A DNA stretch of 64,000 nt from Brassica napus (GCF_020379485.1 NW_026014678.1:1-64000); one strand, 5' to 3'. Positions 24,345 to 35,439 are shown, counted from the stretch's first letter. Translations and numbers: made by a program. The notes: generated from the sequence alone by a model not told the origin.

Positions 24345-26324
24345 TGTAAGACCCGTTCCTGGTCTCTCGACCCAACTGGATACGAATGCTTACTTATTAA
24401 TTTCTTTGCTTGTCTGATTCATTCTAAGTCTTTTCTTTACTAAGTCATATTCGAATATGAGGTTCATAAACAAAGGGATAGATTGCACAGCGGAATAATA
24501 ATGTATAAACTTTGTATTACTTAGAAACATGAGATTCAATACACAACTTCTTAACAGTCTCATAGACAATCACTAGTTCATCCCTAGCATCATCTAACCA
24601 CACGTTACACAACCTCTCACTGACCGAGCCTTCATGGCTCCTTGGCTTGACCAGAACCATCCTTAGTTCCTTAAACCACAACCAGATAAGCATTAATCAT
24701 AACCGAGAATAGAACGGATTGATTCTACAATGCTTGGCTTGGTTCCTAGAACTTAGATAAACCTCAGTCAACATAATCATAAAACGTATGAACCTACCTA
24801 CCGTATCCTAAGTCATTCAACCAACCACCCCTTGACTTAGAATCAGATAGATCGTCCAGAATAGATAAACAGAACACACGAACAGATCCGGATCGTCCCC
24901 AAAGACCAATCCGTCTAACCGGATAGAATCTAGGTGCGACCGGCCAATGGAGTCCGGTTCAATGGCCCAACAGACTACCTTACCTGATCGGCCGAGTAAG
25001 CCTCAAGCCTAATCCGGAAGGCTTAGCAACCGGTCAGACCTTGCGACTCTACCTTGGCTTAGACAAACCGTGACCTTGTCTTAACTAGACAACCATAGGC
25101 TGATCCATAAGGATCGGTCCTAACCTGTCCCGAAAGACACCGTTTGGAACATGTACCCTTTGGCCATTCGTGCCTCTTGGACACTCATGACTCTTGACAA
25201 CTCGTGCCCTTTGGGTCATTCCCAACCGTTCGTCCTAACCGCCCAGTCTTGGTGCAATCGGATCATCCCACTAACCGACCCGTGTCTAGGCTAGCGGTTT
25301 GATTATGTCCGGCCAAAGTCTAGGGACGTTTCCCTTGGACTCAACCAACACAACCTTTCGTGTTTAACCAGAGAGAAGAGAAACGAATTTAAGCAGACAA
25401 GGAGAGCCGGATGGGACTTAGGAACCGAGCAGAGCCGCGGTGCGGTCGCATGGACAGTCCGTTTGGTCTGATGGAGCCACGGCCCATCACATACCTTGTG
25501 AACCACGTCTGGGTTCTCCATGCTCTTCTCCTTGTCTTGATCTCCCATTCTTGACCGGAGTTAGTTCTCAAACGATCAGAGTCGCCGGAACACAACACCA
25601 CCACAATCGGCCTTTCTCTTGGCCGGAACTCTCTCTTTCTTTCTTTCTTTCTCTCTACGTTTTTCTCTGAGTATTTTACTCTGGACTTGGATAATGAAAT
25701 CGACCAGAGAGGCCCCATATTTATAGAAAATGAGGGGGTAAGTCTTGCCCCACGAACAGGCACGACTTGCTAGCGAATGGGCACCATCGGCCAAGAGTTG
25801 CCCCCTTTCAGCCACTTGCATCCCTTCGCCCTTTCTGATTGGGTTTGGGGTCGGCCACAAGCCCAACCCACGCCCCAGGCCTCCTGGACTTAGCCCACAG
25901 CCTTGTCCAAAGACCCAACAGCCCATGGCCTCATGGCCGGACCTCACAGCCCGCCACTGACCCGGTCCCGGACAATCGGCCTAAAGCCCGGACAGTCAGT
26001 CTAGCTGAGATGAGCTGACTCTCAGCTGTCTCAGCTGAGTGAGCTAGTAGTCCAGCTAGTGGAGCTGACTTAGTAGGGTCTGAGCTGGAGTGAACTGAAC
26101 CTAGCTTCATTGAGCTGGCCGAGCTACTCGTCCACTTTGTCCAGTTACCGTCTTACTCGTCCTAGCTGTCTCTTAGCTTGTATAAGGTTAAGTCTTAGTT
26201 TCCTTATGTCCTTAACCTTCTTTCTCGACCATGGAACGCTTGCCTTGATGTCCTAAGACTGGCTTGCACGTTTCCTCGAACCATGGCTGTCCCAACAATC
26301 CTATTCAGGATTGGGGGCGTGACA
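24345..26324 (-). repeat. E5 5' LTR
   Basis: The element's promoter LTR. TATA candidate CTATAAATATG on the minus strand at 25716-25726. Dyad at 26296-26313. Confidence 0.92.
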
Positions 26325-28667
26325 CGTCCTGTGTGTACTGAACAGACAGCCCACGTGGGATAAAATCACCCAAACAGTCCACGGGAAGGGCCAGCGTGCT
26401 GAGTCCAAGGACCAACGTGCTGATATGTGTACTGAGGGACAGCCACGGACGTCCTGTGTGTGCTGACGGACACAGACGGACACACACGGACAGCCACAGA
26501 CGTCCTGTGTGTGCTGGCGGACACCCATGCACGTCCTGTGTGTACTGAACAGACAGCCCACGAGGGCCAAAATCACCCGAACAGTCCACAGGAAGGGTCA
26601 GCGTGCGGAGTCAAAGGACACACGTGCTGATATGTGTACTGATGGACAGCCACAGACGTCATGTGTGTGCTAACAGACACACACGGACACACACGCACAG
26701 CCATGAACGTCCTGTGTGTGCTGACGGACACACACGGACGTCCAGTGTGTGCTGACGGACACCCACAGACATCCTGTGTGTACTGAACAGACAGCCCACG
26801 TGGGCCAAAATCACCCAAACAGTCCACGGGAAGGGCCAGCGTGCTGAGTCCAAGGACCAGCGTGCTGATATGTATACTGATGGACAGCCACGGACGTCAT
26901 GTGTGTGCTGACAGACACACACGGACCGCCACGGACGTCCTGTGTGTGCTGGCGGACACCCACGGACGTCCTGTTTGTACTGAACAGATAGCCCACGTGG
27001 GCCAAAATCACCCAAACAGTCCACGGGAAGGGCCAGCGTGCAGAGTCCAAGGACAACCGTGCTGATATGTGTACTGATGGACAGCCACAGACGTCCGGTG
27101 TGTGCTGACAGATACACACGGACAGCCACGGACGTCCTGTGTATGCTACGGACACACACGGACGTCCTGTGTGTGCTGACCGACACCCACAAACGTCCTG
27201 TGTGTGCTGACAGACACACCCGGACACACATGGATGTCCTGTGTGTGCTGACAGACAGCCACAAACTGCCTCGGACGTCCTGTGTGTGCTGGAGGACACC
27301 CATGGACGTCCTGTGTGTACTGAACAGACAGCCCACTTGGGACAAAATCACCCAAACAGTCCACGGGAAGGGCCAGCATGCTGAGTCCATGGACCAACGT
27401 GCTGATATGTGTACTGAGGGACAGCCACGGACGTCCTGTGTGTGTTGACGGACACAGAAGGACACACACGGACAGCCATGGACGTCTTGTGTATGCTGGC
27501 GGACACCCACGGACGTCCTATGTGTACTGAAAAGACAACCCACGAGGGCCAAAATCACCCGAACAGTCCACAAGAAGGGTCAGCGTGCGGAGTCCAAGGA
27601 CCAACGTGCTTATATGTGTACTGATGGACAGTCACGGACGTCATGTGTGTGCTGACGGACACACACGTACATACACGTACAGCCACGAACATCCTGTGTG
27701 TGCTGACGGACACACACGGACAGACACGGATGTCCTGTGTGTGCTGACGAACACCCATAGATGTCCTGTGTGTGCTGACGGACACCCACGGACGTCCTGT
27801 GTGTGCTGACAGACACACATGGACACACACGGACGTCCTGTGTGTGCTAACGGACAGCCACAAACAGCCATGGACGTCCTATGTGTGCTGGCGGACACCC
27901 ACGGACATCCTGTGTGTACTGAACAGACAGCCCACGAGGGCCAAAATTACCCGAACAGTCCACAGGAAGGGTCAGAGTGCGGAGTCAAAGGAACAACGTG
28001 CTGATATGTGTACTGATGGACAGCCACAGACGTCATGTGTGTGCTGACAGACACACACAGACACACACGCACAGCCACGAACGTTCTGTGTGTGCTGACG
28101 GACACACACGGACGTCCTGTGTGTGCTGACGGACAGCCACAGATGTCCTGTGTGTACTAAACAGACAGCCCACGTGGGCCAAAATCACCCAAACAGTCCA
28201 CGGGAAGGGCCAGCGTGCTGAGTCCAAGGACCAGCGTGCTGATATGTATACTGATGGACAGCCATGGACGTCCTGTGTGTGCTGACGGACACACACGGAC
28301 CACCATGGACGTCCTGTGTGTGCTGGCGGACACCCACGGACGTCCTGTGTGTACTGAACAGATAGCCCATGTGGGCCAAAATCACCCACAGTCCTCGGGA
28401 AGGGCCAGCGTGCAGAGTCCAAGGACCAACGTGCTGATATGTGAACTGATGGACAGCCACAGACGTCCTGTGTGTGCTGACGGACACACACGTACAGCCA
28501 CAGACGTCTTGTGTATGCTTACGGACACACACGGACGTCCTGTGTGTGCTGACCGACATCCACGAACGTCCTGTGTGTGCTGACAGACACACACGGACAC
28601 ACACGGATGTCCTGTGTGTGCTGACAGACAGCCACAAACAGCCCCGGACGTCCTGTGTGTGCTGGCG
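26325..28667. repeat. GC-rich satellite, block 4
   Basis: Higher-order structure resumes: D 26400, A 26605, B 26842, C 27040, D 27380, A 27588, A 27975, B 28217, C 28415. The A-to-A step 26605-27588 is 983 bp, the same as in block 3. The 27588 monomer is a longer A variant (387 bp) that matches the 16671 monomer. The block ends where E3's LTR begins. Confidence 0.92.
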
Positions 28668-28709
28668 TGTCACAACCCCAATCCTGGAAAATATTGTCGG
28701 GACGGCCAT
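28668..28709 (+). repeat. E3 5' LTR, first 42 bp
   Basis: TGTCACAACCCCAATCC… corresponds base for base, with a few changes, to the start of the 3' LTR at 52384-52425. It ends in the target site GCCAT. Confidence 0.9.
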
Positions 28710-29145
28710 TGTGATAACCCGCCCTTTGGGATAAAATGGTCGAGAGAGCAAAAGTCAGAATCCAGAGCCGAGCTTTTGGGAATCAAAGCAATTGAAGGAA
28801 TGTTAAGTTTTGATCACTTAATACTTAACATGGATCGAAGAAAATAGAAGATTGGTCGAGAATCAATTTTCTGGTTGAGTCGCGGGCAATACAGATCGAT
28901 CGGGAAATTTGAAGTACGAGAAGGTCGAAGAATGAATCGTGAGTGAAGCATGAGTTGAGATAAGCTGCTCTACCATTGTTAGAAATGTCTTAGATTGATT
29001 AGACGGCAGTTTTGGAAGAATCACATTTTTGAAGCACGACGGTTTAGAAGCTCGACGTTTTTGAAGATTGACGTTTCTTCATCGCGAAGTTTTCTCGGAA
29101 TATCTTCGTATCAGTAAAATATTTTTCTGAAGATATTATAAATTG

Positions 29146-29190
29146 GAAGCAGGACGGGAATTAAGCAGGACGGGATTGAAGCACGACGGG
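29146..29190 (+). repeat. Minisatellite (GCAGGACGGGA/GCACGACGGGA) in E6 LTR A, short allele
   Basis: About three units here, against about six, differently arranged, in LTR B (38390-38475) and LTR C (43424-43508). It accounts for most of the length difference among the LTRs. Confidence 0.8.
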
Positions 29191-29787
29191 AAAACCCGAA
29201 GTTGGGCAAAAACCCTAATTTCGGTATTACGAAATTCTTTGAGGAAGCCGGAGGCTCGGGAAATATTTTTTAAGGATATCAAAAATCATCTGTAGTTTAT
29301 TAAAAATATTCAGAGAATCAGAATGGGAGCGGAAAAATATTCGGGATTGATCGCGGGTCAGAAATTCACAAGAAGGGTCGAAATCGCGCAAAGGAACCGA
29401 GAAGCTCGAGGTGGCTTGATCAGAAGGGATAAGAACGTGGTGGCAACTGTCTAACCAGCTGAGTGTCAAGAGAAGCTCGAGGTGTCACCGTGCATGGAAG
29501 CTGCACATGCAGCTTGACACATAGAAGCACGAGGTGGAACGGCCAAGCACGAGGTGTCTCCGCGCATGCAACCGAAGCATGTTGATCGACATGTGTGAGG
29601 ATGTGTGGCGCCTTGCATGAGCTCCAGTCATGCAGCCTGACATCTGGGAGGAGTGGTGGCGTCCTGCATGTATCCTGGACATGCAGCCAGCCATGTGGAG
29701 CACGAGGTGCTGCCGTGCATGCGTCCGGAGCCATGCGGAGCGACACACGGGCTGCCACCAACCTGAAGCTGATTGGCTGGTGTCTCC

Positions 29788-29796
29788 TATATAATG
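29788..29796 (+). promoter_or_regulatory. Putative TATA box, E6 LTR A
   Basis: TATATAATG here against TATATAAAG in LTR B (39071-39079) and LTR C (44107-44115). A GA-rich leader (AGAGAGAGAAAG) follows about 60 bp downstream. Confidence 0.55.
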
Positions 29797-31187
29797 ACCA
29801 CGACCCCTTCTCATTTCATTAATCCATACCTTTCAAAAGGAAGTTAAAAAAGTGGGTTAGAGAGAGAGAAAGAAGTAGAAAAAGAAAGTAAGAGGTTCTG
29901 AGCTATTTCGAGAGTTTTAGAGAGTTTTCGAGATCAGTTTCTCTACTGATTTCAAGTCAGCGCCAAGGGAAGGTTCTGGCCAACTGAAGATCAACCAATT
30001 GAAGATCAATTCAGATGGGAAGCAAGTCAACGTGGTTAGAGAGAGAGAGAAAGAAAGTGTAGCTGAGTTCTGAAGACCGATACTCCACCGAGAAGGCCAG
30101 TTCCGTCCAATCGGCGATTCTCTACGATTGTGACGCGGAAGCTCTGTCCAATTCAATCCATCCAAGCCAGTCATATTCTCCTACAATCAAGTGGAGGTGC
30201 TGTCCAAGATTAGTTCAGTTTCATGGGTTCAGATCAGTCGAAGTTCTCCTCGATACTCCGCCGAAATGTCCGAAGAACTGTCCAGCAGCTAAAGGAGATT
30301 CTGTCCAGATCAGTCTGTCCAGACGTGTCAGTTTCTTCATGATGAAGCCGAGGTTATGTCCAAGTCAAGATCAGTCCAGTCCAGTCCAGTCAAGGCGTCC
30401 CTTGGGTTTTGGCCAAGTCCTCTACGATCAACCAGCTGCTTCTCGCCTAGAACACTGTGAGTTGGTTTGTTTGAGTTCCACTTGGAACTTAGGATAGATC
30501 GAGTTGCATATAGAGTAGTAATATCACACTGATGCATGATAGAGTCCTAGGGTTTTTTTTATTTATGAATTGGACTCAGTTTAGTATGGGCTAAGCTGAG
30601 ATATAATGGAATTAAGACTGAGTTAATAACCTGACTAGGACTAGGGCTAGGATGCATCATGTTTTCTATTCTTGCGTGTTGATATGGTTGAGTGCATGTT
30701 CCCGTTATCTTTAAGGATAGTTTCATAGCAGGAGGCTGGACTATCTGGATAACGGTTTGATTTATTTGTTTAGTATTGATATTATTGTTTAGTTATTAGT
30801 ACTAAGGGTCTTAGGCCATATAGGCCAGACTACTGGTACTATGGTTAGTCTTGTGGAGTCGAGTGTCTAGTTAGGTTCTGGAACTTTATCTTTAGGTTAG
30901 GTTCTAGATTGAATTTGTGTTGTGTGAGTGTGCCGACAGTATGTGCATAACCCGCCCATACTAGGCTTGTGTAGGGGTGAGTTAGTGTTCCTTCAGACCT
31001 CGTACCCAGCGGGTTCAAGGAAACCCCTTATTCGCTGGATCGGGAAGACTCAGAGAGACGGGGTCATGGCCTAGGGCTGAGTTATTACACGACGGTGTAA
31101 TGTGGCAGTGACCCGAAGGACTGTGGGCTGTCGTGCGGTGACCCGAAGGACTGTGGGCCGCGGTCGGTTGAAAGTTCCTTCTTCTGG

Positions 31188-31967
31188 TGATATGATCATG
31201 GAAAGCACCAAGGACTGGAAGCATGAACCTGAACCTGAAGAGCTTGTAGCTGAGGATGCAACCTTGAAGAACATTTGGAAACAAGAAGAATACATTAGTC
31301 TTGGCCGAAGCTTGATCATCCAAGACACCTTAACCATCATTCAAGCTACTCCACCTTCAAGCTGATCATCATCTAGGCAAGTAGCTTGTGTGTGCTCTTT
31401 TCCTAACCTTTGGTTTTGTCCCACTGGGTTTTCCAAAGGAAGGTTTTTAATGAGGCCACAAGTTACTTCTCCTATCTCCTAGATGATTGATCTTGGTCTG
31501 TCCACATGAAGACCTTATGTTATATAATTTTATCTAAGTTTTTATGCTATGTTTTTATTTTCGAAAACTCTAGTCTTTGTTGTGTTTCCAAGGGAGCCTT
31601 GTCTTTATTTTCTTTGTATTTTCGAGACCTTGTGCATGTACAAGGCTTCTCCTTTATATTCTGGTCGTGGCCCCTTGTATCAGTATCCATCTTTTTATCA
31701 AAAACCTTTGTTTTCTCTTTTCTTCTTGCTTGTCGAGTTGATTGAGTGTTGGTGTGTAATATCCAACTTCTGGTGTGTAATATCCAGAGACTAAGGGCTC
31801 TAGTTTGGTGTGTCATATCCGATCTATTGCCTAGGAGTATCAAGGAGCCTTTCCGCAGCCTCTTGTGTCACCATTCGATCCACATACCTTGAGAAGCTTG
31901 AGTCTTTTGATTCGTTTCTGCAAGGATTATCCCATCTGTTCCAGAGCATCATCCTAGGATCTCATTA
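31188..31967 (+). repeat. E7 5' LTR (780 bp)
   Basis: TGATATGATC...ATCTCATTA. It contains three copies of a TGTGTMATATCC motif near 31750-31820. The first 180 bp are open in the same frame used by the long ORF's tail in the 3' LTR. Confidence 0.92.
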
Positions 31968-31969
31968 AG

Positions 31970-31981
31970 TGGTATCAGAGC
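31970..31981 (+). other. E7 primer binding site (initiator tRNA-Met)
   Basis: TGGTATCAGAGC, two bases after the LTR end. Confidence 0.9.
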
Positions 31982-32387
31982 AACTCTGGAAGGGAAGTGT
32001 TCATCTTTCTCTATGATTTTCGATTTGTCTCTTCATATTCATGCTAGAAACTGATAGATCTGTGTTGTGGCTGTCGAAATTTGATAGATTAAGTTTATCT
32101 GATTTCGTTTGTGTGTTAAAAACTCTTCATATACCTTGCTGAGAAAGTTTTCTGATTTACTTGATCAATCTGTTTCTGTTTCTGAAATTTCGAATTTGTT
32201 TCTGTCTTGATCTACTCTGTTTTGATTAAACTTGATGTACTAGACTTGAAAGTGAACCTGAAATCAAAATCTCTCTGTTCTGTTTCGAAATCAATCTGAT
32301 CTGTTAGGTTTGTGATTTATCAGTTCTGTTCAGATTAGTTTTGATCTGTTTTAAATCATTGGTTGAGTTTCTAATTTGTTCTGAGAA

Positions 32388-34832
32388 TTGTCTAAGGTTT
32401 TAAGCTTCAGTTTGAATCTGTTTCTGGTTTTGCAAATTGATTTTTGTTTTCTCTGTAGAACTTGTTACTGCTGTGTGTTGTTTTCTGTCTCAGGTACAAT
32501 GGCAGGAGATCAGAAGGGAAAACTCACTAAGGAAGAAAGGCTGTTACTTAAATCTATGAATGCTCAAATGCAGCAGATGTTGGATACCAACATGGGTGAA
32601 TTTCGAAAGGAGCTTAGACAAAAGTTTCTGCAGCAAACTGATGATCTTAGGCAGCAAAATAAAAAGAGAATGGACAAACAAAAGCTTGAGCCTAGACCAC
32701 CAGATTCTGTTCCAAACGAATCAAGCAAGCATAAGTGGTATAAGGAAGAGGAAGCAGGACGTGGCCAACAGTCTTACAAACAGCCAGCCCACACTTCGAG
32801 CAGACTACATCAAGCTTCTCGCACTCCTAAATCAAATATTCATTCTTCTTACAATCAAATTGTCACTAAGCCTCAACTTTATGTTTTTACAGGGGAAGGT
32901 GATTATTTAAAGTGGGAAAGAACAATGGAGAAGTGGCTTTGCTACAACAAAATCCTGAAGAGAGAAGCATTGGCTTATGTGATGTCTCAGCTCAAAGGAA
33001 ACATTTTTAAGTGGTTGTTGCAAGAAGAAGATGATCGCAGGTACTACAAGGAACCAGCTATCACCACTTGGGAAGATCTGAAGTTGCTACTAGGGAAGAA
33101 GTATGCATCCAAAGGCCACACTTCTCTGAAATCTCCAAAGAAGAAAGTCATATCCGCAACAGACTTCAAAAGTGAAAAATCAGAAACCAAGATGGCTGAT
33201 TATGAGAAAGAAATCAGCAGCCTTGTTAAGGAGATTCTTAAGACCAGCAGGCACTTGGACAAGCAGAAGAAGCTCCCAAAGAATCAAGAACCAGTTGCTA
33301 CTGTCTCAGAACTCAATGATGCAGAACCAGACTCAGCTGCCCCAATTCAAGAAGCTCAAACCAAAACATCTATGGGAAAAGGAAAGTTTGAGAAAGAACA
33401 AGAGTTTTCTCTGTTCTTACCTCACTCTGAATCTAATTTTGATAATTCCTTTGATGAACTAACTTGTCTTGAACCGGTGCAACCGAGTAGAATTGTTTCA
33501 GTGTCACAGGTTGCAAAAGAAGACTCAGCAGAAAAAGAACCAGAGAGTACAACACAAGAGGAACAACAGAAAAACTTGCAGACAGAATCAGCTCATGAAT
33601 CTTTGTCTTATGATCTGCAAGAGCACTGTTGGTTCTTTGATGATATTCTAGTGTATAACACTTTCTTTGATAAACCTGCTGCACAATTGAAACTAGATAT
33701 CACTGATTCTGAATGTGTGAACTTGAACCTTAATGATATTTGGGTCTACAATACTTCCTTTGATATGATAACACACTTGACTTGTCCAAAAAGAGCTGAG
33801 AAGTGTACTGGTAAAAAGAGGGGCTATACTGATGAGTCCTTGGCTAAGCTGGAGATGCAACAATCAAATCTTGGAAGCTGTCTAGCCGCCAACTCTGACA
33901 TAGGAGCACTCCGAGGATCATATCTCAGCAACCAGAAGGAATTAAGCAACAAACTCAACTGCAATGGAAACTACACTCATCAGGGTCTCACGTCGAACTG
34001 GAATCATGTCCAAAGCTTCTCAAATGAAAGAGTTATGGGTTCTACAAGACGGGTGATTCTGTGTTTGCTTTGTCTGAACTTTTCTGAGTGTAGAACATCT
34101 CAATCCTATCTATGGCGACCAGGTGAGCATGCTAAGGTAACTAATCATGTTTTCAAGAGTTCTTTTATTGATTACACAGATATGATGCACTTGTTTTTGC
34201 CAAAAGAGTCATGTGCAGATTATATGGAAGCTTTGAAGAATGCAAAGAGAAAGAACAAGCGTGAGGAAGACAAACGTTTCAAGCTGCCTGATCTAAGCCA
34301 GGAGAGACATCATGACGTCACTTGCTTCATCCTCATCAAAGAAGCACCTCCAGATGCAGCATACAAGCCAAAACCGATAAAATACAACTTTGGGATAATA
34401 CTCTTACTCTATGATGTTTTTGCTTGTGTTCACTTATCTTGTTTCAATGTATCAGGTTTAAGTAATGCCTCAGGAGTAAGGAGAGCCAAATGGATCAGTC
34501 CCTTCTATATAATAGAACCAGTCAGCGACAATGCCTATCAAAGAGGCTTGCAAGGTAAGTGTAATCTGATTATAAACTCTGATGTTACTGACTTGGTCCC
34601 TTCTATTGCAGGTAACACAGATTTGAGGACAAATCTTTTTGAAGTGGGAGGGGATGATATGATCATGGAAAGCACCAAGGACTGGAAGCATGAACCTGAA
34701 CCTGAAGAGCTTGTAGCTGAGGATGCAACCTTGAAGAACATTTGGAAACAAGAAGAATACATTAGTCTTGGCCGAAGCTTGATCATCCAAGACACCTTAA
34801 CCATCATTCAAGCTACTCCACCTTCAAGCTGA
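32388..34832 (+). CDS. E7 long ORF: Gag-like protein with unassigned C-terminal half
   Basis: The frame has 814 codons. The better start is probably the ATG at 32500 (MAGDQKGKLTKEERLLL…), because the preceding 37 codons are hydrophobic and run through a splice-like TTTTCTGTCTCAG just before it. Residues about 50-95 are charged and coiled-coil-like. About 165-245 resemble a gypsy Gag core (FTGEGDYLKWER, QLKGNIFKWL, TWEDLKLLLGKKY). A Lys/Glu-rich region follows, with two copies of a DDI/NDI-WVYNT-FD motif near 435 and 465 whose role I do not know. No zinc knuckle, protease or polymerase is visible. The tail DLRTNLFEVGGDD is typical of polyprotein ends, and the last 59 codons lie in the 3' LTR. 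It may be a gag remnant or a working Gag supplied in cis. Confidence 0.6.
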   Translation: MSKVLSFSLNLFLVLQIDFCFLCRTCYCCVLFSVSGTMAGDQKGKLTKEERLLLKSMNAQMQQMLDTNMGEFRKELRQKFLQQTDDLRQQNKKRMDKQKLEPRPPDSVPNESSKHKWYKEEEAGRGQQSYKQPAHTSSRLHQASRTPKSNIHSSYNQIVTKPQLYVFTGEGDYLKWERTMEKWLCYNKILKREALAYVMSQLKGNIFKWLLQEEDDRRYYKEPAITTWEDLKLLLGKKYASKGHTSLKSPKKKVISATDFKSEKSETKMADYEKEISSLVKEILKTSRHLDKQKKLPKNQEPVATVSELNDAEPDSAAPIQEAQTKTSMGKGKFEKEQEFSLFLPHSESNFDNSFDELTCLEPVQPSRIVSVSQVAKEDSAEKEPESTTQEEQQKNLQTESAHESLSYDLQEHCWFFDDILVYNTFFDKPAAQLKLDITDSECVNLNLNDIWVYNTSFDMITHLTCPKRAEKCTGKKRGYTDESLAKLEMQQSNLGSCLAANSDIGALRGSYLSNQKELSNKLNCNGNYTHQGLTSNWNHVQSFSNERVMGSTRRVILCLLCLNFSECRTSQSYLWRPGEHAKVTNHVFKSSFIDYTDMMHLFLPKESCADYMEALKNAKRKNKREEDKRFKLPDLSQERHHDVTCFILIKEAPPDAAYKPKPIKYNFGIILLLYDVFACVHLSCFNVSGLSNASGVRRAKWISPFYIIEPVSDNAYQRGLQGKCNLIINSDVTDLVPSIAGNTDLRTNLFEVGGDDMIMESTKDWKHEPEPEELVAEDATLKNIWKQEEYISLGRSLIIQDTLTIIQATPPSS
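34555..34611 (+). other. Intron-like 57-bp segment inside the E7 ORF
   Basis: Begins GTAAGTG and ends TTCTATTGCAG, strong splice-site matches, but it is open and a multiple of three, so it can be read through. 57 bp is short for a plant intron. Confidence 0.3.
34641..34654 (+). other. E7 polypurine tract
   Basis: GAAGTGGGAGGGGA directly before the 3' LTR. Confidence 0.85.
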
Positions 34833-35434
34833 TCATCATCTAGGCAAGTAGCTTGTGTGTGCTCTTTTCCTAACCTTTGGTTTTGTCCCACTGGGTTTTC
34901 CAAAGGAAGGTTTTTAATGAGGCCACAAGTTACTTCTCCTATCTCCTAGATGATTGATCTTGGTCTGTCCACATGAAGACCTTATGTTATATAATTTTAT
35001 CTAAGTTTTTATGTTATGTTTTTATTTTCGAAAACTCTAGTCTTTGTTGTGTTTCCAAGGGAGCCTTGTCTTTATTTTCTTTGTATTTTCGAGACCTTGT
35101 GCATGTACAAGGCTTCTCCTTTATATTCTGGTCGTGGCCCCTTGTATCAGTATCCATCTTTTTATCAAAAACCTTTGTTTTCTCTTTTCTTCTTGCTTGT
35201 CGAGTTGATTGAGTGTTGGTGTGTAATATCCAACTTCTGGTGTGTAATATCCAGAGACTAAGGGCTCTAGTTTGGTGTGTCATATCCGATCTATTGCCTA
35301 GGAGTATCAAGGAGCCTTTCCGCAGCCTCTTGTGTCACCATTCGATCCACATACCTTGAGAAGCTTGAGTCTTTTGATTCGTTTCTGCAAGGATTATCCC
35401 ATCTGTTCCAGAGCATCATCCTAGGATCTCATTA
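34655..35434 (+). repeat. E7 3' LTR (780 bp)
   Basis: Matches the 5' LTR over its whole length. It encodes the C-terminal end of the long ORF. Confidence 0.92.
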
Positions 35435-35439
35435 TCTGG

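Larger units (their letters stand above)
17222..26324 (-). mobile_element. E5: full-length but decayed Ty3/gypsy element
   Basis: A 9.1-kb element on the minus strand with LTRs of 1977 bp (17222-19198) and 1980 bp (24345-26324), a primer site, gag, pol and a polypurine tract. CGTCC flanks it on both sides (17217-17221 and 26325-26329). This is weak proof on its own, because ACGTCCTGTGTG recurs throughout the satellite. The LTRs differ by several indels (for example a block missing near 18738 in the left copy and near 24988 in the right copy), so it is older than E8. The pol carries several stops and frameshifts. Confidence 0.93.
28710..31187 (+). repeat. E6 LTR A, first part
   Basis: Starts TGTGATAACC and is interrupted by E7 after TCTGG. 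It lacks about 47 bp of a short minisatellite present in LTRs B and C (see 29146-29190). No gene is supported in it. Confidence 0.92.
31188..35434 (+). mobile_element. E7: gag-only LTR element nested in E6 LTR A
   Basis: Two identical-length LTRs (31188-31967 and 34655-35434, 780 bp each) flank a primer site, one long frame and a purine tract. TCTGG is duplicated at 31183-31187 and 35435-35439, and removing the element restores the sequence seen in LTRs B and C. The LTR ends are TG...TA rather than TG...CA. No protease, RT, RNase H or integrase is present, so it must use another element's enzymes. The LTRs differ by very few bases (I noticed one, near 31544/35011), which suggests recent movement. 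Confidence 0.92.

Noticed and set aside
17217..26329. CGTCC duplication as decisive proof of E5's insertion point
   Set aside because: CGTCC recurs every few tens of bases in the satellite, so the match could be chance. The element call rests on its LTRs, primer site and coding instead.
7820..28667. CRISPR-like array or tandem-repeat protein gene
   Set aside because: Repeats are contiguous modules with no unique spacers, the genome context is plant, and the long frames occur in overlapping frames of the same strand, so they come from the repeat period.
29420..29814. 113- and 109-codon minus-strand ORFs in the E6 LTRs (repeated near 38703 and 43739)
   Set aside because: They overlap each other in different frames in a GC-rich LTR stretch just upstream of the TATA candidate. 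Conservation follows from LTR identity.
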